Below, in pieces: positions 24,981-33,720 of a DNA stretch of 64,000 nt; the first letter of the stretch is position 1; the number at the start of each line of letters is the position of its first letter. A program made the position numbers and the translations under genes. The stretch covers positions 1,240,001 through 1,304,000 of the forward strand of contig NZ_JBBVGT010000002.1 of the NCBI RefSeq assembly GCF_042159835.1, in the 5' to 3' direction. This stretch comes from Albibacterium profundi. GTDB taxonomy: Bacteria > Bacteroidota > Bacteroidia > Sphingobacteriales > Sphingobacteriaceae. The notes beneath the pieces are model-generated. The model saw nothing but the letters and a program-made list of their open reading frames with translations. It was not told the DNA's origin and searched no databases.

Positions 24981-25900
24981 TTCCCTAGGAAATCTTTATA
25001 CGCTGCTCTGACACCCTGCTTCAGATCAATCTTATATTGCCAGCCTAACTCAGTCAGTTTTGAAACATCCATGAGTTTGCGAGGTGTCCCATCAGGCTTA
25101 CTAGAGTCAAAGCTTATATTTCCTGTATACCCAATCGTAGTTTTAATCAATTCGGCTAAGTCGCGAATAGAGATATCGATGCCTGAACCTATATTAACAA
25201 ACTCTTTCCCATCGTAATGGGTCATTAGGAAAACGCAGGCGTCAGCCATATCATCTGCGTTCAAAAATTCACGTAGAGGCGTGCCTGTCCCCCAAATAAC
25301 TACTTGTTCTTTTTGATGTATTTTCGCTTCATGAAAACGTCGGATAAGAGCTGGTAATACGTGGGAGTTTTCGGGATGATAGTTGTCATTTTTACCATAT
25401 AGATTGGTAGGCATAGCAGATATGAAATTACATCCATATTGATCACGATACGCTTCACAGAGCTTAATACCGGCTATTTTGGCAATCGCATAAGGCTCAT
25501 TGGTCGGCTCTAATTTGCCCGTTAATAAATATTCTTCTTTTAACGGCTGCGGAGCTAGTTTAGGATAGATACAGCTAGATCCAAGAAATAAAAGCTTGTT
25601 GACTCCGTTGATAAACGAACTATGGATAACGTTGTTCTGTATACATAAATTGTCATGGAGGAATTCTGCTCGGTACGTGTTGTTAGCATGGATGCCACCT
25701 ACTTTAGCCGCTGCCAAAAAAACGTAGTCGGGTTTTTCTTCTTCAAAGAAGTTACTTACCTGCTGTTGGTTCCTCAAATCAAGTTCGCTCGACGTTCGCA
25801 AGATAAAATTAGAATAGCCTTTTTGAATTAAATTTCGATGGATCGCCGAGCCAACCATCCCGCGATGCCCCGCAATGTATATTTTAGCGTCTTTTTCCAT
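24977..25900 (-). CDS. fcl: GDP-L-fucose synthase
   Basis: A 307-residue short-chain dehydrogenase that epimerises and reduces GDP-4-keto-6-deoxymannose to GDP-L-fucose. The N-terminal NADP motif is IAGHRGMVGSAI, the catalytic Ser lies in LGSSCIYPKLAPQP, the Tyr-Lys pair in EPYAIAKIAG, and AMPTNLYGKNDNYHPENSHV is diagnostic for Fcl. No gmd partner is in the window, so the substrate comes from elsewhere. It has its own full promoter and overlaps the plus-strand gene at its end by 4 bp. Confidence 0.95.
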   Translation of the reverse strand: MEKDAKIYIAGHRGMVGSAIHRNLIQKGYSNFILRTSSELDLRNQQQVSNFFEEEKPDYVFLAAAKVGGIHANNTYRAEFLHDNLCIQNNVIHSSFINGVNKLLFLGSSCIYPKLAPQPLKEEYLLTGKLEPTNEPYAIAKIAGIKLCEAYRDQYGCNFISAMPTNLYGKNDNYHPENSHVLPALIRRFHEAKIHQKEQVVIWGTGTPLREFLNADDMADACVFLMTHYDGKEFVNIGSGIDISIRDLAELIKTTIGYTGNISFDSSKPDGTPRKLMDVSKLTELGWQYKIDLKQGVRAAYKDFLGN

Positions 25901-25917
25901 ATTTTAAAGCGTATATC

Positions 25918-25950
25918 CAAAGATAAAATTAATTTTGTCGGCAGAAACAA
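25918..25950 (-). promoter_or_regulatory. Promoter of fcl
   Basis: Read on the minus strand: TTG (25950-25948), 22-bp spacer, TATCTTTG (25925-25918), 17 bp upstream of the fcl ATG. It overlaps the divergent trmB -7 element. Confidence 0.7.
25930..25937 (+). promoter_or_regulatory. Promoter -7 element of trmB
   Basis: TAATTTTG matches TAnnTTTG, 35 bp ahead of the trmB ATG. It lies inside the spacer of the fcl promoter on the other strand, so the two divergent promoters should compete. Confidence 0.5.
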
Positions 25951-25972
25951 ATAATCATATACAAGACTCACA

Positions 25973-26626
25973 ATGGGTAAAGATAAGTTAAGGAAATTCG
26001 CGGAAATCGGGACCTTCCCAAATGTATATCAACTTGAGGCTGGAGCAATCAACAAAGGACAGTGGGCCATGAAACACTTTAGAAACAATAAGCCGATTGT
26101 TCTTGAATTAGCTTGTGGGAAAGGGGAATATTCAGTGAATATGGCAAAGGCGTTTCCTGAAAGAAATTTTATTGGTATCGATTATAAAGGTAATAGAATT
26201 TGGAGGGGTGCAAAGACTGCTATTGAAGAGGGGATTCAGAATGTGGCTTTTCTCAGAATCCAAATTGAGGATATCCTTACTTATTTTTCACAGGGAGAAG
26301 TCTCAGAAATATGGATAACGTTTCCAGACCCGCAACCACAATTAGGCAGGGAAAAGAAACGTCTTACTTCGGATCGTTTTTTAGATAAATATCAGGAAAT
26401 CCTGATTCCAAATGGATTTATTCATTTGAAAACGGATAATGACGGCTTGTATCAATATACTCTCGGTAAACTGCATGAAAGGAAAGAGACCGTCCTTGAA
26501 GCAACGGAGGATCTGTACCACGACGCAATTCTTGACGATATTCTTTCTATAAAGACGTATTATGAGAAAAAATACCTGATGGTAAATAAGAGTATCAATT
26601 ATCTTAAATGGTCATTTTCAAAGTAA
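25973..26626 (+). CDS. trmB: tRNA (guanine-N7)-methyltransferase
   Basis: A 217-residue SAM-dependent enzyme that methylates G46 in the variable loop of tRNAs. The SAM site is seen in LELACGKGEYSVNMAKAFP and the acidic IGIDYKGNRIWRG. The catalytic Asp lies in WITFPDPQP, and HLKTDNDGLYQYT is the tRNA-binding family motif. A bidirectional terminator follows directly, beginning within the stop codon. Confidence 0.95.
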   Translation: MGKDKLRKFAEIGTFPNVYQLEAGAINKGQWAMKHFRNNKPIVLELACGKGEYSVNMAKAFPERNFIGIDYKGNRIWRGAKTAIEEGIQNVAFLRIQIEDILTYFSQGEVSEIWITFPDPQPQLGREKKRLTSDRFLDKYQEILIPNGFIHLKTDNDGLYQYTLGKLHERKETVLEATEDLYHDAILDDILSIKTYYEKKYLMVNKSINYLKWSFSK

Positions 26627-26667
26627 TCAAAAAGTTCTTCGCTGATTGAACGAAGAACTTTTTGATT
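26625..26667. terminator. Bidirectional terminator between trmB and the OmpA-like gene
   Basis: A perfect 17-bp inverted repeat, AATCAAAAAGTTCTTCG (26625-26641) and its complement (26651-26667), with a 9-nt loop. The arms themselves supply A- and T-runs on both strands, so it can terminate the two convergent genes. Confidence 0.9.
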
Positions 26668-26671
26668 AATT

Positions 26672-27523
26672 TTATTTTTGTGGAGTCTCGAGTAGTTTAA
26701 AGAACTGATCGAGTTCCGGGAGAATCACAATTCTGGTCCTTCTATTTTCGGCCTTTCCGTCTTCAGTTGCATTGCTTGCAATCGGAACGTACTCGCCGCG
26801 ACCAGCCGCGGTCATTCTAGCAGGATCTAAGTTATAAGTGTCCTGAAGAACCCGTACAATCGTAGTAGCTCTTTTTACACTTAAGTCCCAATTGTCTAAC
26901 AAGACTCCTTTTCTATAAGGCACATTGTCGGTGTGTCCCTCGACCAAAAACTCAATATGAGGCTGGTTCGCCAATACTTTTGCTACTTTGCCGAGTACCT
27001 CTGGGGCTCTTCCGCTGAGTTCATAACTTCCACTTTTGAACAAGAGCTTATCCGAAATATCAATGTAAACAACACCTTTATCAACTTTAATATTGATGTC
27101 TTCGTCATCTAAATTTCCGATTGCTCCTTTTAGATTCATTACGAGCGCCATGTTTAATGAATCTTTACGAGAAATAGCGGACTGTAAATCTTGAATGTAT
27201 GCGTCCTTGTTGCTGATATTTTCCAAGGACTTGTTGATACTTTCAGCCTGTGAACTTGAAATTACTGAAAGGTTCTTCAATTGCTCTACCATCTGGTTAT
27301 TGCTAGACTTCTGATCTTGCAATAAACTTTCAAGGCGTTCATTTTCGTTTTTATACCGACTGGTAGAATCCTTGTATTGCGCTAACTCCTGTTGAGTCAT
27401 TCTATAACTACTGTCAAGCTGAGAATATCTATTCTCTGCGTCTTGCAGTTTCTTTTTTGCGCCGCATGAGCTCAAAACAACCATGACGGCGGCTGTGAAT
27501 AGGAACAAATATTTAGTTTTCAT
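26672..27523 (-). CDS. OmpA/MotB domain lipoprotein
   Basis: A 283-residue protein with a lipoprotein signal (VLSSC, Cys20), a long coiled coil (about 25-120, repeated in NENERLESLLQDQKSSNN and the following helix), and a C-terminal OmpA-like peptidoglycan-binding domain (about 150-275; LLFKSGSYEL, VEGHTDNVPYRKG, NRRTRIVI). It should tether the outer membrane to peptidoglycan, as Pal-type proteins do, with the coiled coil as spacer. Monocistronic between hairpin terminators. Confidence 0.92.
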   Translation of the reverse strand: MKTKYLFLFTAAVMVVLSSCGAKKKLQDAENRYSQLDSSYRMTQQELAQYKDSTSRYKNENERLESLLQDQKSSNNQMVEQLKNLSVISSSQAESINKSLENISNKDAYIQDLQSAISRKDSLNMALVMNLKGAIGNLDDEDINIKVDKGVVYIDISDKLLFKSGSYELSGRAPEVLGKVAKVLANQPHIEFLVEGHTDNVPYRKGVLLDNWDLSVKRATTIVRVLQDTYNLDPARMTAAGRGEYVPIASNATEDGKAENRRTRIVILPELDQFFKLLETPQK

Positions 27524-27586
27524 ATCACTTTTTGTTGATTACAGACGAAAAAGTACAAAGACCGTGCAAAATCATTTTTATAAAAG

Positions 27587-27612
27587 AATAGCACCTAAAA
27601 AAAGGTGCTATT
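27587..27612 (-). terminator. Hairpin terminator after the 27643 gene
   Basis: AATAGCACC (27587-27595) and GGTGCTATT (27604-27612) with an 8-nt A/T loop; on the minus strand it is followed by CTTTTATAAAAAT. It serves the gene ending at 27643. Confidence 0.7.
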
Positions 27613-27642
27613 TAACAGTATTTAACAGAAAAATGATTTCTG

Positions 27643-28158
27643 TTAAAACATATCTTTCATTTTATCGATAAAGCCTCCGCCATTTTCTTTGTTTTGATCG
27701 GATGATTCAGTCGACGAATTACCTCCTTGATTGAAAAGGTTGGTCAGGTCTGAAAGTTGGAATTTGCCATCTGGACCCGCCACTTGTGTTACGATATCCT
27801 GAAAGTCAAATGAGCTGTCGTTCGGGTCATTTGTCTTTTGATTAAATTTAGCTAAAATTGCAGGTATAATAGACGCTGCCACCGCTTTTGCAGAGTCCAT
27901 ATTAATTCCCAACCCCTGTAATTTATTTGTAAATGTATCGCTAACTTGATTTGCTGTAGCGCTCTGTTCTGAAGGGTTTTTAAAGGAGTTGACCAAACCA
28001 TTAATATCACCCGAAGATACCTTTTGGCGTAGCACGTCTATGATCGACGTAGAAGCCGCTTCAATAGCCGCTTCGTTTTTTTCATTTGGAATCTCATTGT
28101 TATCAACAATGGCCGCTTGTGCATTTTCCCGCACTAGGTTTTCTAAATTCTTTAACAT
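27643..28158 (-). CDS. Conserved hypothetical Ala/Ser/Asn-rich protein
   Basis: A 171-residue protein without a signal peptide. The first 120 residues are helical and rich in Ala (EAAIEAASTSIIDVLRQKVS, ISMDSAKAVAASIIPAIL-like segments), with an acidic middle (DPNDSSFDFQDIVTQVAG) and a low-complexity Asn/Ser/Gly tail before the C-terminal helix. It resembles the widespread DUF937/YidB-like helical-repeat proteins of Bacteroidota, but I cannot assign a family firmly. Probably cytoplasmic. Function unknown. Confidence 0.7.
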   Translation of the reverse strand: MLKNLENLVRENAQAAIVDNNEIPNEKNEAAIEAASTSIIDVLRQKVSSGDINGLVNSFKNPSEQSATANQVSDTFTNKLQGLGINMDSAKAVAASIIPAILAKFNQKTNDPNDSSFDFQDIVTQVAGPDGKFQLSDLTNLFNQGGNSSTESSDQNKENGGGFIDKMKDMF

Positions 28159-28312
28159 AACAAAATTGTTTTTTCTTGCATAGAAGACAAATGAAAAGTA
28201 AGAAAAGTTTTAAGTCGAATATTAACCCTTTGTTACTTAGTTGATTAAACTATATCTCATTGGGAAGCCAGTGCGAGTCGGATCAAAACTTATTAATTTC
28301 GCAATTTTATAT

Positions 28313-28320
28313 TACTTTTG
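28313..28320 (+). promoter_or_regulatory. Promoter -7 element of the PhnA-like gene
   Basis: TACTTTTG matches TAnnTTTG, 35 bp ahead of the ATG at 28356. No -33 TTG at the usual distance. Confidence 0.5.
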
Positions 28321-28355
28321 GGAGTCAATAATATCAATTTAATAAAACACCATTC

Positions 28356-28565
28356 ATGGAAGTAAAAGATAGTAATGGCAATCCACTAAATGATGGGGAT
28401 ACTGTTGTTACCATTAAAAGCCTAAAAGTAAAAGGTTCGTCGTTAACGATAAAGAAGGGAACAGTCATTAAGAATATTCGTTTAACAGATGACGAGGATG
28501 AAGTAGATTGCAAAGTCGACAAAATGAAGGTCGTCCTTAGGACAGAGTTTCTAAGAAAAAAATAA
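28356..28565 (+). CDS. PhnA/YjdM-like small protein
   Basis: A 69-residue protein matching the C-terminal domain of PhnA/YjdM: VKDSNGNPLNDGDTVVTIKSLKVKGSS, KKGTVIKNIRLTDD and the closing VVLRTEFLRKK. The zinc-ribbon part of longer PhnA proteins is missing, as in many Bacteroidota members. The old name, alkylphosphonate utilisation, is a misnomer; the function is unknown. It lies 32 bp upstream of the M49 peptidase and may share its transcript. Confidence 0.85.
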   Translation: MEVKDSNGNPLNDGDTVVTIKSLKVKGSSLTIKKGTVIKNIRLTDDEDEVDCKVDKMKVVLRTEFLRKK

Positions 28566-28597
28566 AAAAGCAGATTTCCTAATTAAAAAAACAACCA

Positions 28598-30646
28598 ATG
28601 AACAGTAAATCTTTTTTAAGTATTACAAGCATCCTTTGCGTTTTGATTTTTTCTGCCTCGTGCAAAGAAGGTCAAAATGACGTTTCCTCATCGCCATCCA
28701 CAAATGATCGTGAATTTGCCGATCTGCAAATCTTAACTTACGAAGTGCCTGGTTGGGAAAACCTCGATGCCAAACAAAAGGAGCTAGCCTATTATTTATA
28801 TGAAGCGTCGCTCTCGGGAAGAGATATTATCTATGATCAACGCGGTAAATACAACTTAATGGTTCGTAAAACTATTGAAAGTATTTGGGCAAATGACGAG
28901 ACGGATAAGAACCACGCTGATTGGGATTCTTTTAGAACCTATTCTGGCCAAGTATGGTTTGCTAATGGCGTTTATCATCACTATTCCAACGATAAATTTG
29001 CCCCTAATTTCAGCAAAGACTATTTCGTTAGTCTGGTAAAGGCTGCAGATTCCACATTGCTTCCCCTTCAAGAAGGTGAATCCGTTGATGAATTTATTAC
29101 GAAAATAGAACCGATAATCTTTGATGCCACCTTTATGCCTAAGATGGTTAACCTAACGGCAGGCGTCGATAATGTTAAAGAATCTGCAAATAATTTTTAC
29201 GAAGGCGTTAGTGCAAGCGAAGTTGAAGAGTTTTACGCTAGTTTTCCACAAAGCGACCATGAACCTGAATGGGGGCTAAACAGTAAGGTTGTTAAAGAAG
29301 ACGGCCAAGTTGTGGAAAAAGTTTGGAAGTCGGGAGGGATGTACGGCGCTGCTATTGATAAGATGATTTTCTGGCTTGAAAAGGCAGTAACCGTTGCTGA
29401 AAATGACCAACAAAAAAACTCGTTGGAATTATTGATCGAGTATTATAAAACAGGCGACCTGAAAATCTGGGATGAATATAATATATCATGGGTCAAAGAT
29501 ACAACCAGCGTAATTGACTTTGCCAACGGTTTTATAGAAGTTTATAATGATGCTTTGGGTATCAAAGGAAGTTTTGAAAGTGTCCTTTCCTTACGTGATT
29601 TCGAAACGACCAAACGAATTAAAGCCATTGCCGACGAAGCACAATGGTTTGAAGACAATTCGCCTTTACTTCCACAGCACAAGAAGGCCGAAGTAAAAGG
29701 TATCAGTGCAAAAGCAATCACTGTGATTGTTGAGTCTGGCGATGCAGCTCCAAGCACGCCGATCGGAATTAACCTGCCAAACTCAGATTGGATTCGCAAA
29801 GAATATGGTTCTAAATCTGTTTCTCTCAGCAATATTATTCACGCTTATAATGAGAGCAGCGCTAACAGTGGCTTCCTTGAAGAGTTTGTGGCCGATCAAG
29901 CGGTGATTGATCGAATGAAGAAGCATGGAAATCTAGCTAGCGACCTTCACACAGATATGCACGAATGTATTGGTCATGCATCGGGGCAGATCAATCCAGG
30001 CGTGGGTACACCTGATAAAACACTAAAAACTTATGCTTCTACATTGGAAGAAGCGCGGGCCGATTTGGTAGCCCTGTATTATCTACTGGATGAAAAGTTG
30101 ATCGACATCGGCGTCATGGAAACATTAGAGGTCGGTAAGGCTGAATACGATAGCTACATGATGAACGGTTTGATGACGCAGCTATCGCGTTTAAAATTAG
30201 GTGATAATATTGAAGAATCACATATGCGTAATCGTGCCCTGAACGCCTACTGGGTATATGAAAAAGGAAAGGCTGATAATGTGGTTGAGTTCGTAAAAAA
30301 AGACGATAAAACCTATGTTCAAATCAATGACTACGAGAAGCTACGGGAGCTGTTCGGCAAATTACTTGCAGAGATTCAGCGAATTAAATCGGAAGGCGAT
30401 TATGAAGCAGGCAAGGCCCTTGTAGAAACTTATGGAGTAAAGGTAGACCATGAGCTTCATAAAGAAGTGTTGGAACGCTATGAAAGCTTAAACCTTAAAC
30501 CCTACAAAGGCTTTATTCAACCTCGTTTAGTCGCAGAAACGCAAGACGGCAAGGTTGTAGATGTCAAGTTGGAATATCCAACATCATTTTTTGAGCAAAT
30601 GATGGAATACGGCAAGAATTATTCGTTTCTACCCGTGGTAAACTAG
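28598..30646 (+). CDS. Dipeptidyl peptidase III (M49) lipoprotein
   Basis: A 682-residue zinc peptidase with a lipoprotein signal (SASC, Cys22), so it is probably lipid-anchored outside the cytoplasm. The M49 zinc motif is H455-ECIG-H460, the bacterial HECxGH form of HELLGH. The third ligand region is EEARAD at 484-489. It should cleave dipeptides from the N-terminus of short peptides. The length matches bacterial DPP III enzymes. It is followed by a hairpin terminator. Confidence 0.93.
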   Translation: MNSKSFLSITSILCVLIFSASCKEGQNDVSSSPSTNDREFADLQILTYEVPGWENLDAKQKELAYYLYEASLSGRDIIYDQRGKYNLMVRKTIESIWANDETDKNHADWDSFRTYSGQVWFANGVYHHYSNDKFAPNFSKDYFVSLVKAADSTLLPLQEGESVDEFITKIEPIIFDATFMPKMVNLTAGVDNVKESANNFYEGVSASEVEEFYASFPQSDHEPEWGLNSKVVKEDGQVVEKVWKSGGMYGAAIDKMIFWLEKAVTVAENDQQKNSLELLIEYYKTGDLKIWDEYNISWVKDTTSVIDFANGFIEVYNDALGIKGSFESVLSLRDFETTKRIKAIADEAQWFEDNSPLLPQHKKAEVKGISAKAITVIVESGDAAPSTPIGINLPNSDWIRKEYGSKSVSLSNIIHAYNESSANSGFLEEFVADQAVIDRMKKHGNLASDLHTDMHECIGHASGQINPGVGTPDKTLKTYASTLEEARADLVALYYLLDEKLIDIGVMETLEVGKAEYDSYMMNGLMTQLSRLKLGDNIEESHMRNRALNAYWVYEKGKADNVVEFVKKDDKTYVQINDYEKLRELFGKLLAEIQRIKSEGDYEAGKALVETYGVKVDHELHKEVLERYESLNLKPYKGFIQPRLVAETQDGKVVDVKLEYPTSFFEQMMEYGKNYSFLPVVN

Positions 30647-30665
30647 CGCATACTATAATTTAGAT

Positions 30666-30702
30666 AAAAGACCATCTTAATGTGCATTGAGATGGTCTTT
30701 TT
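30666..30702 (+). terminator. Terminator after the M49 peptidase gene
   Basis: A 12-bp stem, AAAAGACCATCT and AGATGGTCTTTT, with a 12-nt loop and trailing T residues, 20 bp after the stop codon. The -33 TTG of the next promoter lies in its loop. Confidence 0.85.
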
Positions 30703-30717
30703 ATATTATTATCTTTG
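30687..30717 (+). promoter_or_regulatory. Promoter of xseAB
   Basis: TTG (30687-30689), 20-bp spacer, TATCTTTG (30710-30717), a full -33/-7 match, 42 bp ahead of the xseA ATG. The -33 element sits in the loop of the upstream terminator. Confidence 0.7.
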
Positions 30718-30759
30718 TTAGACGTATAACAGGAAATTCTACGTTTATCGACTTCTTTG

Positions 30760-32007
30760 ATGACAGAATCTATGGATCGGAAAATTTTTAGCTTGTCGCA
30801 GGTTGCAAAAAGTATTCAGAAAACTCTTGCCGATAGATATGGTAGTGCGTATTGGGTAAAAGCCGAAATGAACAAGCTGAATCACTATTCCCATTCAGGA
30901 CATTGCTATCCCGATTTGGTGGAGAAGCGGGACGGAAAAGTTATTGCCGAGATGCGATCTATTCTGTGGAAAAGCGATTTTCAAGGTATCAATCAACGGT
31001 TTCTGGAAATTCTTAATGAACCCCTAAAGGATGGAGTGGCCGTATTGATGCTCGTCAACATTTCGTTTGACCCCATTTACGGTATGAGCCTTCGTATTTT
31101 AGATATTGACCCCTCTTTCTCATTGGGTGAATTGGCACGAGAAAAACAAGAGTCAATCGCAAGACTTCAGAAAGAAAGAATTTTTGACGCAAATAAAAGA
31201 CTTAAATTTCCAGTTCTTCCCAAACGCTTGGCGATCATTTCTGTTGAAACGAGCAAAGGCTATGCTGACTTCCTTAAAATCATTGACAATAATCCTTATA
31301 ATTACAAATTTGAGTATAAGCTATTCCCGGCCCTACTGCAAGGGGATAAGGCCGTTCAGTCGATTATTGAGCAATTGTATACGATATCGAGCTTGACGGA
31401 AGAATTTGATGCTGTAGCTATTATTCGCGGCGGCGGCGGCGATATCGGTCTGTCTTGTTATAACAATTACGACCTAGCAAAGGAAATAGCAATCTTTCCG
31501 TTGCCGGTATTAACCGGTATTGGTCATTCAACCAATGAAACCGTGAGTGAGATGGTTGCATTTAAGAATGCGATTACCCCGAGTGAGCTTGCCGATTTAC
31601 TCATTCAACGCTTCCATGAATTTGCGGTACCCGTATTGAACGCAGAAGAGTACCTGAAGACCCGAATTGGAGAGTATATTAAAGACAGAAAAACGGAGGT
31701 TGATCAGGCGACTCGGCAGTTTCAGTTGGCGAGCGGTAATTTAATCGGGATAGAGACTTCGAGATTGTCAACATTTGAAAACTCTGTACATCTTTTAGTA
31801 AACCAACATTTGCGTACGGAATCGAAAGCCTTGGAATCGCTTGAAAAACAAGTCCGCCTATTAAGTCCAGAAAACGTTTTAAAGAGAGGCTTTAGCCTGA
31901 GCTATCAAAACGGCGAGTTAATCAAGAGCAAACATCAGATCGATACTTCAGTGCCATTAGTAACTAAATTACATGATGGCGAAGTGAAAAGTACAATTAA
32001 CATTTAA
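30760..32007 (+). CDS. xseA: Exodeoxyribonuclease VII large subunit
   Basis: A 415-residue subunit of the single-strand DNA exonuclease used in mismatch repair and clean-up. It shows the N-terminal OB-fold (about 10-105, SLSQVAKSIQKTL to GMSLRILDID), the catalytic domain with IIRGGGGDIGLSCYNNYDLA and TGIGHSTNETVSEMVA, and a long coiled-coil tail. GGGG and GHSTNET are the family signatures. The ATG at 30760 is preferred to the overlapping TTG at 30757. The small subunit follows after 10 bp. Confidence 0.96.
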   Translation: MTESMDRKIFSLSQVAKSIQKTLADRYGSAYWVKAEMNKLNHYSHSGHCYPDLVEKRDGKVIAEMRSILWKSDFQGINQRFLEILNEPLKDGVAVLMLVNISFDPIYGMSLRILDIDPSFSLGELAREKQESIARLQKERIFDANKRLKFPVLPKRLAIISVETSKGYADFLKIIDNNPYNYKFEYKLFPALLQGDKAVQSIIEQLYTISSLTEEFDAVAIIRGGGGDIGLSCYNNYDLAKEIAIFPLPVLTGIGHSTNETVSEMVAFKNAITPSELADLLIQRFHEFAVPVLNAEEYLKTRIGEYIKDRKTEVDQATRQFQLASGNLIGIETSRLSTFENSVHLLVNQHLRTESKALESLEKQVRLLSPENVLKRGFSLSYQNGELIKSKHQIDTSVPLVTKLHDGEVKSTINI

Positions 32008-32017
32008 CCGCAAATAT

Positions 32018-32209
32018 ATGGCAGATAAAATTACCTATACAGAGGCGTTCGACGAGTTGCAAACCATTATATCTCATTTAGAAAAGGGTGATGTTGCTGT
32101 TGATGAATTGGCTGATAAGATTAAAAGAGCATCTCTTTTAATTGAAGTATGCCGGGCGAAGCTCACGGCAACAGAGGATGAGGTGAAACGGATTATAGAT
32201 CAACTGTAA
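32018..32209 (+). CDS. xseB: Exodeoxyribonuclease VII small subunit
   Basis: A 63-residue helical protein of XseB length. It has the typical TYTEAFDELQTIISHLEKG start and a second helix with IKRASLLIEVCRAKL that binds the coiled coil of XseA. It lies directly behind xseA in the usual order. The following 177 bp to the next gene end hold no gene I can support. Confidence 0.94.
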   Translation: MADKITYTEAFDELQTIISHLEKGDVAVDELADKIKRASLLIEVCRAKLTATEDEVKRIIDQL

Positions 32210-32386
32210 ATTCCGAACGTTATTGCAGTTAGAAACAAACAATAAAGGAGTAGAGTGATTCGACGTTTTCCCTCAGTCGCGTCTAGCCAGAATGCTGTTA
32301 ACTATCAATTTCAATTAAATAGTACGCATGGAATTGGGAGTTGATTGCAAACCAATTGCTTACCACCCTAACCGAAGTCAAGCCAA

Positions 32387-33520
32387 TTAGTATACAAATT
32401 TTAAGCAAACTGGATTCCCAACAGTGATTTTTTCTGGTGTAGGCGCTAAAAGACCTGTCTCCACATCACGCCTAAAGACAAAAATGTCGTTTGTGTCTTG
32501 GTTTGCAACCAAAAGGAATTTTCCCGACGGGTCAATTACGAAATTTCTTGGTGTTTTTCCGCGAGATGTTTCGCGACCCACAAAGTTGAGTTCACCGGTT
32601 GCCGGGTCAATCCCAAAAATAACAATTTCATTCAGTCCGAGCCTGTTGGATCCGTAAAGAAACTTGCCATCAGGAGAGATGTGAATATCAGCGGCTGCGA
32701 ATTTATCGGCAAAACCTTCAGGTAAAATGTTTACCTGCTGCTTCTCGGTTAGTCTGCCGTCTTTGTAATCAAATAACGTTATTTTGCCGTTGAGCTCGTG
32801 AATCGCATATGCGTATTTCCCATTTGGATGAAATGTGAAATGTCTCGGGCCACTGCCGTCTTCTAATGAGACGGTTCTCGCTTCCGTCGTGTCTAAGGGA
32901 AATGTCTCGGCGTTTGTATTAAGTGGATAGCCGATAATTTTATCGGTTCCCAAGTTGGTAACAAATAGAAAACTGTGATCTGGTGAAACGACTGCTGCAT
33001 GCATACGAGACGATCCTTCTGTGCCGTCGACTATATTGCCCCTATGGTAAATCTCCTGAATTTCGCTGCCGAGTGAGCCATCAGGTTCGGTCGGTATTGC
33101 AGCTAGGCTACCGCTACCATAATTAGCTGTATAGACGTAGGACCCAGTAGGATCTGTCGCTACATAACAAGGTCCGTTTCCTCCTGAAGATTGTTTATTT
33201 AAAAACGTCAGTTGGCCTGTCTGTCGATCGAAATCATAAGCATATACAGTCCCCACAGAATCTTTACCCCACTCAGATACTGCATACACGTGATTGAGAT
33301 CTGGAGAAAGCGCAAGATACGAAGGGTTATCAATACCGGTAACTTTATTTTTGTAAACTAATGTACCACTGTCTGTATCGAACGTATATACATAAATTCC
33401 TTCACTGTCACCTGAGTCCGTATAGGTGCCAATGAGCAAGTCAACCTTTTCCGTGCTCTCGCTGTTTGATTTGATGTTGCATGACGTAAAAAGAATACAA
33501 ACAAAAAGAAGTGCTCTCAT
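32387..33520 (-). CDS. Lactonase family (6-phosphogluconolactonase-like) beta-propeller lipoprotein
   Basis: A 377-residue protein with a lipoprotein signal (LFTSC) when the ATG at 33520 is used; the upstream codon at 33544 is rejected as it falls in the promoter. The rest is a seven-bladed propeller with repeats such as SPDLNHVYAVSEWG, TDPTGSYVYTANYGSG, HPNGKYAYAIHELNG and SPDGKFLYGSNR, as in YbhE/Pgl-type lactonases. Relatives hydrolyse 6-phosphogluconolactone in the cytoplasm. As this one is exported it more likely acts on other aldonolactones. KDG kinase is divergent 200 bp away. Confidence 0.87.
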   Translation of the reverse strand: MRALLFVCILFTSCNIKSNSESTEKVDLLIGTYTDSGDSEGIYVYTFDTDSGTLVYKNKVTGIDNPSYLALSPDLNHVYAVSEWGKDSVGTVYAYDFDRQTGQLTFLNKQSSGGNGPCYVATDPTGSYVYTANYGSGSLAAIPTEPDGSLGSEIQEIYHRGNIVDGTEGSSRMHAAVVSPDHSFLFVTNLGTDKIIGYPLNTNAETFPLDTTEARTVSLEDGSGPRHFTFHPNGKYAYAIHELNGKITLFDYKDGRLTEKQQVNILPEGFADKFAAADIHISPDGKFLYGSNRLGLNEIVIFGIDPATGELNFVGRETSRGKTPRNFVIDPSGKFLLVANQDTNDIFVFRRDVETGLLAPTPEKITVGNPVCLKFVY

Positions 33521-33541
33521 AATATTTAGCTGATGGTTATC

Positions 33542-33572
33542 CAAACATAGGCTTTGACTGGAGTTTCTGCAA
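33542..33572 (-). promoter_or_regulatory. Promoter of the lactonase gene
   Basis: On the minus strand: TTG (33572-33570), 20-bp spacer, TATGTTTG (33549-33542), 21 bp ahead of the ATG. A full -33/-7 match. Confidence 0.75.
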
Positions 33573-33666
33573 GAAATATTTTCATTTAATTGGAAGCGGG
33601 TTTATTTGTAAAAGCCAAAATTATGGGTAACTTTATTTTGTCAAATACCTGAATGTATTAGTATCG

Positions 33667-33676
33667 GGTACGTACC
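33667..33676 (+). promoter_or_regulatory. Perfect 10-bp palindrome upstream of KDG kinase
   Basis: GGTACGTACC lies 44 bp ahead of the kinase ATG. Its position suits an operator of a sugar-responsive regulator, but no regulator gene is close and no -7 element could be placed with certainty here. Confidence 0.35.
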
Positions 33677-33720
33677 AATAAGCAAATAACTAAATTATTA
33701 TTATCTAATTGTTTTCTAAA

